Numbered from the stretch's first letter, positions 46,392 to 59,071 are shown. The stretch: 64,000 nucleotides of DNA from Cryptomeria japonica (GCF_030272615.1 NC_081408.1:303897450-303961449); one strand, 5' to 3'. Notes: a model not told the origin generated them from the letters alone. Translations and numbers: made by a program.

Positions 46392-48932
46392 TGCATAACC
46401 TTTTGAGTGTGGGATAGTTGGTGGATAAGGGATTTCAATTACAATAAAAGGATGGAAAATGCAAAATCATTAACAAATCTAGATTGGAGATTGGAACCGG
46501 CACTCAGACTAAAGGTAACATATTTCATTTCGACTCCGGTGAGAAGACATGTTTGATTGCACAAATTGATGAGAGTTGTCTATGGCATAAGAGGTTGTGT
46601 CATATGAATTTTGATTGCATTGTAAAGGTCAGTTCAACAAAGGGAGTTAGAGATATACCTAAGATTGTGAAGCCTTATAATCTAGTATGTAAGGAATGTC
46701 AAATGGGTAAGAAAGTCAAAACATCTTTTAAGAGTATACAAGAAAAATCTAATGATATTCTTGATCTTATTCATACTAATTTGTGTGGCCTTGCTAGAAT
46801 AAGAAGTTTCCAAGGTGATAGATATTTCATGCTAATCATTGATGATTACTCTAGAATGATGTGGTTTACTTTTCTAAGGGAGAAATTTGAAGCCTTTGAA
46901 AAGTTTAAGATCTTTAAAGCTAAAGTTGAGAAAGAGACAAGGTTGAAGATTAAGTGCTTAAGGTCAGATCAGGGTGGTGAATTCACATCTGGTAAATTTA
47001 ACAGTTATTATGAGAAGCATGGTATAAGGAGATAGTTCTCTGCACCCCAAACACCTCAACATAATGGTGTTGTGGAAAGGAAGAACAAAACTATCTTGGA
47101 TGCAACTAGAACTATGATGATGGAAGTTAATTTGCCTCATATCTATTGGAGAGTAGCTATGAGAATAGTGGTATACACATTCAACAGAGTTCATATCAAA
47201 GAAGACATCGATAAGACACCTTATGAGTTATGGTTTGGTCATACACCTATAGCTAAGTACTTCAGAATATTTGGTAGTAAATGCTATATCAAAAGAGATG
47301 ATTCCATTGGAAAGATTGATCCTAGATGTGATGAAGGGATATTTATTGGTTATTCTAATGAAAGAAAATCATATAGATGTTATATTAAAAGATTGCAAAA
47401 AATTATGGAGAGTGCCAATGTCAATGTGGATGAGCAGTAGAGAGGTCAAATAAGAACTTATGAGAGAGAACCAAAAGTGGAAATGATCATAACTGAAATG
47501 GTAGCACCTGTACCAAAACATAATATTGAACCAATTACCCCAACAAAATAAAAAAAATCAACGATAACTGAATATCAGAGCAAAGAAATAGAAAGTTAGA
47601 AGACTCCCAGGTATGTAAGGTTGAATCATTCCAAAGATCAAATCATTGGAGACAAGAGCAAAGGAGTAATGACAAGAAGGTTGACAGCTGAAGAGGTATG
47701 TTTAATTTCTCAAGTTGAACTGACATCAATTATTGAAGCATGTAAGGATGAATGTTGGATGAAAGCTATGGAAGAGGAATTAGATCAGATAGAAAAGAAT
47801 AACACATGGACTTTAGTTCCCCAGCCTAAAAATAAGGATGTTATTGGAATTGAATGGCTTTTTAGGAATAAATTGAATGAAGATGGACAAGCTGTGAGGA
47901 ACAAGGCTAGATTGGTTTGCAAAGGATATTCTCAGAAGGAAGGAATTGATGATGATAAGATTACTAAGGGTGACATATTGATTGTTGAAGTCTTTGTTGA
48001 TGATATCATTTTTGGAGGTGAGGATAAGTTATGTGTGGAATTTTTTGATAATATGAAGAATGAATTTGAAATGTCTATGATTAGAGAGATGATATTTTTC
48101 TTAGGTTTGCAGACTAGTCAGACTGATAAAGGTATTTTCATCTCCCAAACTAAGTATGCTTGAGAGTTGTTGAAGAAGTTTGGTATGGAAAATTCTAAAT
48201 CGATTGGTACACCTATGGTTACAAGTGAGAAATTAATAAAGAAAGATATATCAGCTCCGGTAAATCCTACAAGGTATAAATCTATGATTGGAGGTTTTTA
48301 ATATTTGACTCAAACTAGACCAGATATAATGAATGCCATTTGTATTGTATCAAGATATCAGAGTGATCCTAGAGAGAATTATGAGAGTGCGGTGAAAAGG
48401 ATTTTTAGATATTTGCAAGGAATAACTGAGTATGGTTTATGGTATCCTAAAGATGATGACTTTACACTATATGCATATATAGATGCAAATTGGGCTGGAA
48501 ATATTGATGACCGAAAAAGCACATCTGGTGGAGCTTTCTTTCTTGGGAAGAAACTTGTTTCATGGATCAGCAAGAAACATTCATGTACTTCTTTATATAC
48601 TATTGAAGCTGAGTATGTTGTTGTTGCTACTAACTGTACACAAGTTCTATGGATGAAGAAAATGTTGAAGGATATAAGGGTAGATTATAATGAACTGGTA
48701 GAGTTATTTGCTACTATTGACATATCAAAGAATCTGGTTTCATTCTAAGACAAAGCACATATCAATCAAGTATAATTTTCTGAAGGAGAAGGTGGAAGAA
48801 AATGAAGTCAAATTGGTTTATGTGAACACTAAAGAGAAGATTGTAGATATCTTCACTAAACCTTTTCCCAAGGAATCATTTGAGTATTTTAGAGATAGAT
48901 TGGGGGTCTCAGCCCCTTTGGTAGAGACTTGA
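46392..48932 (+). pseudogene. Integrase, RT (deleted) and RNase H of J
   Basis: From 46484 integrase, RT and RNase H lie in one frame with a few stops. Integrase keeps WHKRLCHM and CKECQ (zinc site), RSDQGGEF and NGVVERKNK, but the first catalytic Asp is Asn (HTNLCG). RT begins TWTLVPQPKNKDVIGIEW. At about 47950 it jumps from SQKEGID to a point just before VFVDDIIFGG, so about 100 residues including the first catalytic Asp are gone without loss of frame. RNase H keeps YIDANWAG, but the last catalytic block is shortened (ELVELFATIDISKN) and the end is frameshifted (48708-48932). Confidence 0.85.
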
Positions 48933-49009
48933 GTGATGTTGACTGGCATTAGTCCGACATGCATTTTTTCAGAATTATTCATTTTGGATTGATGTGTTGA
49001 TGCTACTAC

Positions 49010-49332
49010 TCAGGAGGAGTAGTCAGTTGTGTGGTTCAGATGTTCTTTGCTTTTTATTTGATCTTTATGTTAGATTTTTAGCATTGATGTCAAAGGGGGA
49101 GAGATATTCATGTGAAAAATAGAAAATCAGAAATATCAATCAAAGGGGGAAAATAGAGCTTAACAAAGATATCATTCACAAGGGAAGTTTGTTCTATTAG
49201 TTCAATACTTCATTGTTATATCATTTTGAGGAGATTGTTGGTTGTCTTCTGTTGGGGGAGACTTGTTTGGCATTTCTTGGCACTTGGATGTTTTTCACAT
49301 CTAGTGTTGCCATCATTGCCAAAGGGGGAGAT
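49010..49332 (+). promoter_or_regulatory. Multiple polypurine motifs upstream of the 3' LTR of J
   Basis: AAAGGGGGAGA-like motifs are at about 49092, 49142, 49252 and 49320, plus a weaker one at 49010. The last one touches the LTR. Repeated purine tracts are a known Sirevirus feature. Confidence 0.75.
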
Positions 49333-50281
49333 TGTTGGCATTATGGAGGAATTGATTATGTGATACATTGATGTTTATCATTGATGTCAACACTAGCTTC
49401 TTGGTTGTCTATTAGATTCCAGTACAGTGGTTGGACTTTGATGTTGATCTGGAGATTTATCTCCAGTATATTCTAGTTGTTGGTTATGGTTTGGATTAGT
49501 TATTCATGTGTTCCTAATGCATATCTCATTTAGTTGATTCTAATAAGTGGTGTTGGTGCGGCTTCTAGAAGGTTATCGGGATGCTAATGGTTATCATGTT
49601 CATGTTCCAATTGAACAATGGTGTTTCATTTGGCTAATGGTGACTTATTTTAGGTCTGATGTTATTATGCTAGGTTATGGATCGGTTTATGTAACATGTA
49701 GGTGGATGCTCCCAATGTGTTACCAGTTGGATTTATTGATTGGTTTATGTTATTTCGGTCTTAGGCCAACTTGGTTTATCATTGGTTTGTGGGTTCACGT
49801 TATGAAATTATTGTATTATCTTTTAGGTTGCCGACCTAATTGTTTAGGTCCCGGGTTGGTATATATATGATGTAAGATCTCTTTGTAGATAATATGGCAT
49901 GGGTTATGAGATTATCTGTGTGCGAATAAAGTTGTAATCATATGCAGAGGTTTTGGTTGATCATAGGTGATGGAATTGGGTTTGTGTAAGAGGTTTTAGA
50001 CCTTTGTTATCGAGCTTAACTGGAATTGTACTCAGGCATAGGAGATGTTATTCTTGTAGTTCATTCTTATTTCCAGATTGTAGTCTAGATTTATTTTGTA
50101 GTCAGTGAGGCTCCTTTGTGATGAGTTGTACACTCTAGGCAGTGTGCCTTCTTGCATGTGCAAACCCCTCTTATTATAATCACATACTTACAACAGAACT
50201 ATCCTCTGACTTTGGGTAGGCTTCCCATCATGGTTTTTCCCTTTACCAGGTTTTCCATGTACAAATATTGGTATTATTTGT
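49333..50281 (+). repeat. 3' LTR of J (truncated)
   Basis: It matches the 5' LTR from TGTTGGCATTATGG but lacks about 110 bp near 49535, and it stops at about 50281, where copia F begins. The last 170 bp or so are lost. Confidence 0.85.
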
Positions 50282-50709
50282 TTACAGATAGCTAGAGTGC
50301 CATCCATCTTGCAAACAATTATACCTTGCATTCAAAGACAAAACACATATAGTTGAGGTATCACTTAATTTAGTCAGTGTTGGATGATGGACAATTATAG
50401 CTAGAAAAGATACATACAGATGAAAATCTAGGGGATATGTTTACAAAGGTAGTGACAAGGAAGAAGTTGAGATACTCTTCAGCTTCGCTTGGTCTTCAAG
50501 AATGAAAACAATAAAGAAAAATAGTAGAGTCTAAGGTGTTTCTCTTTAGTGGAAGCTACAGGGTCAGCGATGTTATGATTAGTGTCCAAGCAGGAGATGA
50601 TATGTTATGGAGTCCCATTAGTCTCCAAGTGGGAGATTGTTGTTATATGGATCCTAATCAGATTTGGAGGTTAAATTCTCCCTACTTCTATCGACATGGT
50701 TTCCCCCTA
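50282..50709 (+). pseudogene. Copia F remnant: RNase H end, polypurine tract, LTR start
   Basis: 50282-50505 encodes a decayed copia RNase H end (SAIHLANNYTLHSKTKHI; LEKIHTDENLGDMF) with stops. CTCCAAGTGGGAGATT at 50622-50637 is the tract also used by E, so F and E are relatives. The LTR starts TGTTGTTATATGG at 50638 and is cut by element G at about 50709. Confidence 0.7.
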
Positions 50710-51175
50710 TGAGATTTTGCCAAGATCAAGAGGCAATGGAAAGCACAAATAAGAGAGACAAAATAGATAATAGGAATAAACTATATTCTATCAAGATGAA
50801 AATACTGATTAACTGGATCATCAATCGTTCAATTACATACAATGAATATGAGCTTGCTTATATAGGCAAGGCTATATGGATATGTGAGCACACAAACATG
50901 ACATGTGGCTCAATAAGAAACAAGGGTAGGTAGGAAATAGGTGTGGGTAGGTAAGAGAAACAATATAATATTCCACATGAGGTGGATCACCCACTGAATG
51001 TGGAGTGTAACAACAAGATCAACACCATAAAAGGTGGAAATTATCCTACACAAAGTATCCCAATGTGACACAAACACCCAAGTGTCTCATACCCAAAGTA
51101 CTATGAAATGCATTTCCTAAGTAAACTTAAGTAAGGTGTAATAATATCCAAGATGAATAATTATTTACACAAACA
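50710..51175 (-). repeat. 3' LTR of G
   Basis: On the minus strand it starts TGTTTGTGTAAAT after the purine tract AAGGGGGGG (51176-51184 on the + strand as C-run). It is 466 bp, like its partner. Confidence 0.85.
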
Positions 51176-51671
51176 CCCCCCCTTAAGTGCAACTTAGGGG
51201 AATGCACTAAAGTCTACAATGCAAATAAGCAATGCAAGATGGGTCCCGACTACAAGGCCATGTTAGGTACCCATGTACAAATACAAATGCATGCAAACCA
51301 ATGCAATGAAATCTCTCACAAAGAGGGGAAAGAGACAAAAACCAATGGGAAAAAACCCTCCCCCAAAAGAGAGATGAAAACTAGATACAAAGAACTCTCA
51401 TAGAAGTATGTGAAGGAAAAAACCCCATGTGAGGAAAAAGCCCCCCCATATGAGAGAAGAAGAATAAGAAGAGAGACTAGGAAGCCCCCCCCAATGTGGA
51501 ATTTGCACCAATGATATAAGCTTGAAGATGAATGGAGAAACTGCTCCATGAACGTTGAACCACATTCCTCCCCTTATTAAGAAACAAAACCAAAGGTGGA
51601 TCTAAAAAATCTCCCCAACCATGAAAGGAAGATAAAGAAAAAATACTCATGATGAAAGGAATCTCTGAAAA
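51176..51671 (-). other. G 3' untranslated region with polypurine tract
   Basis: No gene is seen. The polypurine tract (minus strand) is next to the LTR. Several AGGGGGG-like and TGGGGGG-like tracts follow at about 51350-51490. Confidence 0.55.
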
Positions 51672-53609
51672 CTACTCAAGTGTCCCCATGTCGATGCTGA
51701 AAGTTACCCCCTCCAAAGGTGGTAAACTGCACCACACTGATGAAAAAGGCACTTTGAGATCTAGTGGAAATGAATGTAGAACAATGTCTAAAGACTCATA
51801 TGTCTCCTCAAAAGATAAAGAGACCTCCTCTAAGTGTTGTATAAAAGTATCCACAATCATTTCAACCTCTAAAGATTGATCATGTAGAGAATGCACAAGA
51901 GGGTTAGAGTGATCCCTCACAACAATCAAAGAAGGATCATCTTCATCAAAGAGAAGATTAATGTCATCAATGGTGTCTCCCAAATCTGTAATGTAGGACT
52001 CCACAAACAAACATGCAATGTCTATCAAGTAGGCATCCCAATCAACTAAAGCTGGAAGACATGAAATATCATGCTGCACTGAATCATAAGAAGGAAAAAC
52101 TATCACACTAGCTACATCATCAGGTGCAATAGGTGATGTGATATCAATAGGAGGAGATGAAATGGAAGGCTCAAGAATGGGGTCACATGTGAGAATCCCC
52201 AAGTTCAAATGCCCAAAGTTCTCCTCAAAATCTGAATCATCAACATAGGAAGAATCAACCTCATCAATAGGACCAAAATCTGAAAAAGAGTACAACCGAG
52301 ATGAATGATCAACCACCCCAATCGCAATGATAGCTCCAATCTGAAAGTATCTAATGATAACCAAATCAGGTGTGAACTCCACAGTTTTCCTAGTTGCCCC
52401 ATGTGTGATTTGATAGATGGAAAGAAGATTATTTGTGAGGTGGGGTACACACAACACATCATTTAAGGAGTTATCCCCAATGGCAATAGATCCATTCCCA
52501 ATCACATCAATGTATGTATGATTTCCCATCAAAATTTGTACCATGTGGCAAGGCTCAAATGTAGAAAACATAAACTAAGAAGATGTCATATGATGAGAAG
52601 GCCCTGGATCTAGAAGCCATCTCCCTGAATAATGACTTGTAGTAGCACAAAGAGCTTCTCCCTTTCCTTTATCTATCCCAAAAGAGTGTTCCTTTCCTTT
52701 ATAATTTTCTTTGGAAGCTGAAGTAGAAATTCTAGAAGGTAGGTTGATTCTATTATTCACAAGAAGATTCTTCAACTCATCAATATCCTTCTTATAACAA
52801 TGATGTTCATCATGTCTTGACTTCTTGCAATATCCACAAAAAAGATTGTCCTTATATGATTTCCTCTTAGGTGAGAATGGTGAATCACCTTATATTGGAG
52901 AGGAAGATTGTGCTCCATCTTGTTGTGGTTTTGACTTAGTTTGTTTTTTATTCTTGCCTTTTCCTTGATTACTTTGATTCCCTTTGTTAGCCACCAAAGC
53001 TTGTGACTTTGAATATTTGAGAATCCCCATCGTGGTCAACTTATATTGCTCAAGTATCAACATCTCTATGAATGAATCAAATGAGGGAGAAGTGTATGAG
53101 GAACCTTGAGCTAACCTATTGGTGTGAAAGCTAGATACAAAGGCTGCATACTCTAAAGGAAGCTTGTCCAACAAGTTGTAAACCAATTGAGCATCCTTTT
53201 TGACAATTCCACAATCCTTTAGCTTTGCTCTTAGCTCAGTTGATTTTGTGACATAATCTTGGATTGTATCAAAATACTTGGGATCCAAAGTTGTGAGTTC
53301 ACTATCAAGCTTGTAGCTCTTAATGTCATCAACTTGGCCATGTAATTTCTGAAAAAATATCCCAAGCCTCTTTAATTATTGTACACTTATCAATGTGAAA
53401 AATGAGTACTTTCTAAGAGTTCCAAATGCCATAGCATTCTTAGTAAGTCATTCAAGTTGAGCATTAGGATCAGCCTTAGGATTAGGTGGTGTTGTTATAG
53501 TTTCATTTACATAATGAATGAGTCATTTTTCCATTAGTTTACTCCATGCCTTAATCTTCCATGATGCATAATTATGAGGAGTTAAAAGTGGAAATTTAGG
53601 AGAACCCAT
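51672..53609 (-). pseudogene. gag: gag-protease ORF of G with acidic C-terminal tail
   Basis: A single frame of 646 codons runs from ATG 53609 (MGSPKFPLLTPHNYASW) to 51672, broken by several stops, with no frameshift. It contains copia gag (53288-52890: DYVTKSTELRAKLKDCGIV, LLDKLPLEY), a CCHC knuckle CGYCKKSRHDEHHC near 52835, and a protease site DPGPSHHMTSS near 52590 where DSGASHHM would be expected. The expected protease follow-on (LCVPHLTNNLLSI; SSRLYSF) is present to about 52280. Instead of integrase there are about 200 residues rich in Asp, Glu, Ser and Ile (SYVDDSDFEENFGHLNLG; LFDEDDPSL). I do not recognise this tail. Confidence 0.8.
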
Positions 53610-54412
53610 AGTACCAAAATGAAAAAATACAAGATAGAGAGAGGCACAATCACACAAGAAACCCCCCCAAAATACTTAATCAAGAAACCCCCCAAAATGG
53701 TGATTTGGCACTTTAAACTTAGTGCGTATACAATGAGCCACTTGCAAAACAAGGAAAAGTGGAATTTTGATTTCAATTTACAATTTCTCAAAATGAGATA
53801 TAAGAGACTTCAATAAATACTTCTAGTGATCTAAACTGAGATCCAAGCAAAATGCAAGTAACAAATATGCCAAAAATGGCCAAATACTGAAAGTACAATT
53901 TCTACTTAAAATTATTGCAAGCAAATAGTAGATTATGAAAGTAGATGAAAAAAAATGCACTTTCAAAAAAAACGGCACCAGAAAAGGAGTCCATATGAGC
54001 CCAAATGAAGCCTCCAAAGTTGTAAAAATCGGATTTCATGATTTCCGAAAACCTTGTATTCAAAAATCAGAAAAATCCTACAACACTATACAGATCATGA
54101 AATCTACCCCAAAACAAAAAATATTGCTCGAAAAAATGAGTCCGGATGAGTGAGATATCGCTATTTGAAAATTGTCTACAAAATTATAATTTCTAGAAAA
54201 TTTCCATCACAGCTTCAAACTTCAAATGCTTCTAGATTTGGCCTCCGAAGTCCGATTTGGATGAAAAAAAATGCAAAAATGACTTTCTTGAACCTCCTCA
54301 ATCCAATGGTGACCTAATTTTGACCTAACAAGCTCCAATAATAACCTGCACTAGAAAGCTCCAAAATGCAAACCCTAAATTTCTCTCAATTGGCAAACCA
54401 ATGACACTGTAA

Positions 54413-54426
54413 TGGCTCTGATACCA
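54413..54426 (-). promoter_or_regulatory. Primer binding site of G, initiator tRNA-Met
   Basis: On the minus strand, ATGGTATCAGAGCC follows the LTR by two bases. Confidence 0.88.
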
Positions 54427-54428
54427 TA

Positions 54429-54894
54429 TGAGATTTTGCCAAGATCAACAGGCAATGGAAAGCACAAATAAGGGAGACAAAATAGATGATAGGAATAAAC
54501 TGTACTCTATTAAGATGAAAATATTGATCAATTGGATCATCAATCATTCAATTACATACAATGAATATGAGCTTGCTTATATAGGCAAGGCTATATGGAT
54601 ATGTGAGCACATAGACATGACATGTGGCTCAATAAGAAACAAGGGTAGGTAGGAAATAGGTGAGGGTAGGTAGGAGAAACAATATAATATTCCACATAAG
54701 GTGGATCACCCACTGAATGTGGAGTGTAACAACAAGATCAACACCATAAAAGGTGGAAATTATCCTACACACATAATCCCAATGTGGCACAAACACCCAA
54801 GTGTCTCATACCCAAACTACTACGAAATGCATTTGCTTAGTAAACTTAAGTAAGGTGTAATAATATCCAAGATGAATAATTATTTACACCAACG
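54429..54894 (-). repeat. 5' LTR of G
   Basis: The 466-bp partner of 50710-51175. The outer TG has become CG on the minus strand. Confidence 0.85.
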
Positions 54895-54988
54895 TCCCCC
54901 ATATTTTTTGACGATGATTTGGGGGCAGTGCCCCCAAGGTGGGGTCAAGGGGCATATAATTAATATTTTATACATGCAATTCCTAACA
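54895..54988 (+). repeat. Copia F LTR, continuation after G
   Basis: After the shared TCCCCC comes a GGGGGCAGTGCCCCC hairpin, like the GC-rich hairpin in the LTR of E, and an end at TTCCTAACA. The boundary is uncertain. Confidence 0.45.
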
Positions 54989-55156
54989 AAAGGATGACAC
55001 AATCCTAGTTGGGACTGTGATTTGTCCTGTAGTTGCAAAAGGAGTTTATAGGAAGTTATGTTCTACAATCACAAAAAAATTTAGACCTGATAAGCATGAT
55101 GGGATAGGGGTTCTAATGCCAAAGAACATGAAACATGAGGGGCAAGTGAGTGGACA

Positions 55157-55880
55157 AGGAGCCAAGAGTGTTTGGAAAGAGCCAAAGGACAACTACAAGC
55201 ATGAAGCAAATTTGATAAAGGATAAAATTCACGGTATCATTGGTAAGTGTTTGTGTGCAAGTATTCAAGCAAGGGTGACACCAAAGAAGGTTAGAGGTGG
55301 ACAAGTTGCACTCAATTTTCCAAGAGACTTAGAAAATTTTTCAAGTTTGGGTGTATGGTGTAGGAGAAGCTAATGGGATTATGCCTCCATGAGGCTTGTT
55401 GATGTAATTTTCATGTTTTTTTTAATCATGTTTTGAGTTAATAAGGTCCTATGGACCATTTGTAATAAGTTTGGAACCCAATGGGTGATTTGTATTGGTC
55501 ATTGGCTCTATTTGGGATAAGGAGCCAAGAGTGTTTGGAAAGAGCTAGAGGACAAATACAACCATGAAGCAAACCTGATGAAGGATAAAATTCATAGTAT
55601 AATTGGTAAGTGTTTGTGTGCAACTATTCAAGCAACGGTGACACCAAAGAAGGTCAGAGGTGGACAAGTTGCATTCAAGTTTCCAAGAGACTTAGAATTT
55701 TTTTCAAGTCTGGGTGTATGGTGTAGGAGCACCTAATGAGATTATGCCTCGACGAGGATTGCTGATGTAATTTTCATGTTTTTTGTCATTTTTTGAGTCA
55801 ATAAGGTCCTATGGACCATTTGTAATAAGTTTGGAACCCAATGGGTGAGATGTATTGGTCATTGGCTCTATTTGAGAAAA
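55157..55880 (+). repeat. Tandem duplication of about 362 bp, frame partly kept
   Basis: The blocks 55157-55518 and 55519-55880 match at most positions. In the + frame both encode the same peptide core (KDKIH.IIGKCLCA.IQA, TPKKVRGGQVA, FPRDLE.FSSLGVWCR) followed by a stop. The upstream frame of the first copy is open from 55017. I do not recognise the protein; it may be a fragment of a mobile element. Confidence 0.75.
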
Positions 55881-55930
55881 TGTTGTCATATTGTTGCTTA
55901 ATGTGGTCAAGGTGTCACCTAGGGTGACTA

Positions 55931-56838
55931 TGTTAGGTCCTGAAGACAACTGAGAGGGGGGGTGAATCAGTTGTCAAATAAATTCAAACCAAAAACAACT
56001 TAACCAACTTAATGCTTAATACTGGTAAACCAGTTAAGTATGTCCATAGATAGTTTTAACAGTTAATTGCTATACCAATAAAGATTAATGCATGAAACAT
56101 AAACACAAAGTCATTCACAACACATGACACCAATATTTGTACATGGAAACCCTGTAAGGGGAAAAACCACGGTGGGAAACCTTACCCACAATCAGATGAT
56201 ACTACTACAGATAGTAAGTGTACATAAATGGGGTCTGCACATGTGGAAAGGCCAACAGCCTAAATCTCACTACTCAATCACAAAAGGGAGTCACATTGAC
56301 TATAGTTGGATGGTTAAATCCAATAAGAATGTATTGCACAAAATAGCATCTTCATATGCTGGATTCAGTACCGGTGTAATGCTGATATGCTTTCAAGAAA
56401 ACCTAGCTTAACCTTCAAATGATGTCTTCATGTATTGAACTTCTTAATCTCACATATACTAATTGAACATGTCAGTTTAATGCATTTACAACAATAGTTA
56501 ATCATTTCCATAGCGTGCCATGCTGATCTAGAAAAGATAAAGTTGTCGGTGTAACCCTAGGTAACCCTAGACCTATTTGCTGGTAAAAACAAATATGCAA
56601 ATATGAATATACCAATGATTAATTCATTAAGATAAGATGTCCACATGATGTCTTCAATATTACCAAGTGTCTTCCATATCATTTCAAGTGTTGGTGATCA
56701 TTATATCCTACCGGTGAACCATATACTAGTAACTGTGCTACAGTTACTTGCTTGCCGCCAAATGCTGCTAGATCTCCAAAGTGCTAATGTTTTAGTAGGT
56801 GTTGACATCAATGACAAAACCATACCAAAATACCAACA
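55931..56838 (-). repeat. 3' LTR of copia H
   Basis: Minus strand: starts TGTTGGTATTTTGG, ends GACCTAACA. It is 908 bp, about 150 bp shorter than the LTR of I because of an internal deletion near 56440. ACCGGT motifs recur. Confidence 0.85.
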
Positions 56839-57225
56839 ATCTCCCCCTTTGGCATTGATGGAAACACAAGATGGAAAAACCATCAAAGTGCCAAAACAAG
56901 AATGCCAAAAACCAACAATCTCCAAAAGGATCACAACCAAAATACATAGAGCAATAGTCTTTCCCAAACAACAATCTCTCCCCCTGGGAGAAACATGTGT
57001 TTCCAAAGTTTCCATACCAATCTCTCCAAAAGATAATGTGTTTTTCATATATATCTCTCCCCCTTTGACATCAAATTCTAAAGTTATAATAAAACCAAGT
57101 TCATACACAAAATACCAATCAATTTAATATACCAACTACTCCCCTTGAGAAGTAGCTTCCTCATCAAAGACCGGAGTAAAATATTTGTCTTTTAATTCTG
57201 TCGGCTGATGACAATCATCAACTGT
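56839..57225 (-). promoter_or_regulatory. 3' region of H with repeated polypurine tracts
   Basis: Minus-strand AAAGGGGGAGA-like tracts occur at 56839-56852, about 56975, about 57055 and about 57137. The first touches the LTR. The set is like those in J and I, a Sirevirus trait. Confidence 0.75.
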
Positions 57226-59071
57226 CTAAGTATCTACTGGTGGTGGTATGACTCCAAGTTGATCTCTGAGATATTCAAAAGTCTCCTTAGGCAAAGGTTT
57301 TGTAAAGATATCTACAAGTTGTTCTTTAGTATTCACATAAACCAGTTTTATCTCCTTTTCTTCAACTTTTTCCCTTAGAAAATTTAGTTTGATAGAAACA
57401 TGTTTTGTTTTAGAATGTAGTAATGGATTCTTAGATATATCAATTATTGTAGTATTAACACAATATATGGCAATAGGTTCCTTGCATTTTACCTTTATGT
57501 CTTTCAACATTTGCTTAAGCCATAGTACCTGTGTACAGTTAGTTGTTGCTGCAACATATTTTGATTCTGCTATTGATAAAGATGTACAACTCTGTTTCTT
57601 ACTCAACTAAGAAACTAGTCTATTTCCAAGAAAGAATGCTCCGTCGATGGTGATTTTTCTATCATCCACATCTCCTACCCAATTTGCATCTATGTATGCA
57701 CATAATTCAAAGTTTTCATCTCTAGGATACCATAATCCAAGATTTATAGTTCCTTGTAAGTACTGAAAAATCCTTTTTACTGTTGATTCATGATTTTCTC
57801 TAGGATTACTTTGAAATCTAGAAACAATACATACTGCATTCATAATATCAGGTATGGTTTGTGTCAAATACAGTAAACCTCCTATCATAGATTTGTATCT
57901 AGTTGGATTAATAGGTGTAGATTCATCCCTTTGAGATAATTTGTCATTTGTAGTCATAGGTGTGCTTACCGGTTTAGAGTTCTCCATCCCAAATTTCTTT
58001 AGTAACTCTTTCAAGTATTTGGATTGACTCAAGAATATACCTTTATCAATTTGTGAAATCTGTAATCCTAAAAAGAATTTTATTTCTCCAATCATAGACA
58101 TTTCAAATTCTTGCTACATTTTAGTAGAAAATTCCTTACATAAACCATCTTCTCCTCCAAAGATTATATCATCAACAAATACTTCTATAATCAAGATGTC
58201 ATCATTAGTTATTTGTAATATAAATTGTTGTCTGCATTTCCTTTAGTAAAACCAATCTTTAAAAGATACTTATCTAATCTTCCATATCAAGCTCTTGGAG
58301 CTTGTTTTAATCCATACAGAGCTTTCCTTAACCTGCAAACCATATCATTGTCATCTGTCAAAGAAAATCTATCAGGTTGTTCAATGTATACTTCCTCTTC
58401 AAGATCTCCATTCAAAAATGCATATTTAATATCCATTTGATAAAATTTGTAGTTCTTGTGTGCTGCAAAAGCCAAGAATAATCTTTTAGCTACCAGTGCA
58501 AAGGTTTCATTGTAATCAACTCCTTTCTAAGAATATCCCTTACACACTAGTCTTGCTTTATTTTTGACAACCTTACCATCTTCATTAAGTTTGTTTCTGA
58601 ATACCCATTTGGTTCCAATTACATTTTTATCTTTAGGCTGGGGAACTAATGTCCAAGTGTTATTTTTCTCAATTTGTTCTAATTCTTCTTCCATAGCTTT
58701 AATACAAAATTTATCTTCACATGCCTCATTAACAAATGATGGTTCAATTTGAGAAATAAGACATACCTCTTCATTTGCCAATCTTCCTCTTGTCATAACT
58801 CTAAATTTATTTCCAATTATCTGATCTTCGGAATGATTCAATCTTACATACAGGGGTGTCTTTGTTTGTTGTTGTCCTTCAATTATTGTGGAATCCTCAG
58901 ATGGTACCGGGGTAAATGGATCTTCATTCTATACCAGTGAATTTGGTGTAGGTTCATTTATCACAATTTTTGTTGCCGGTTCAGAGTCTATATACCTTGA
59001 AGTTCCTCTGAATTGTTCATCAATTTTTACATTTGTACTCTCAACAATTTTCTGCAATCTCTTGTTAAAAC
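57226..59071 (-). pseudogene. Copia H: integrase tail, RT and RNase H
   Basis: The sequence begins in the integrase tail at 59071, exactly at the LTR of I, so I is inserted there. RT parts are clear (TWTLVPQPKDKNVIGTKWVF; YQMDIKYAFLNGDLEEEVYIEQ; ALYGLKQAPRA), then FVDDIIFGG near 58170, the connection STPMTTNDKLSQRDESTP, RNase H with YIDANWVGD, IAESKYVAA, and the end NTKEQLVDIFTKPLPKETF. Stops and at least one frameshift (between 58287 and 58101) are present. The 5' half should continue to the right of I, beyond the window. Confidence 0.85.

Larger units (their letters stand above)
43775..50281 (+). mobile_element. Ty1/copia element J, Sirevirus-like
   Basis: It has 5' LTR, initiator tRNA-Met primer site, gag, protease, integrase, RT with a deletion, RNase H, several purine tracts and a truncated 3' LTR. 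It is inserted in K. Several polypurine motifs upstream of the 3' LTR are typical of Sireviruses. It resembles I and H in coding sequence, but the LTRs differ. Confidence 0.85.
50710..54894 (-). mobile_element. Non-autonomous copia element G (gag only, acidic tail)
   Basis: Two 466-bp LTRs, 50710-51175 and 54429-54894, flank a 3.25-kb internal region on the minus strand. It has a tRNA-Met primer site and one frame for gag with a novel tail. Integrase, RT and RNase H are absent. Hand count of LTR differences is about 25 of 466. TCCCCC occurs just outside both ends, compatible with a target duplication. It is inserted in the LTR of F. Confidence 0.85.

Noticed and set aside
48933-49332. env-like gene downstream of RNase H in J
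   Set aside because: Some Sireviruses have one, but only about 400 bp with purine tracts lie before the LTR here.
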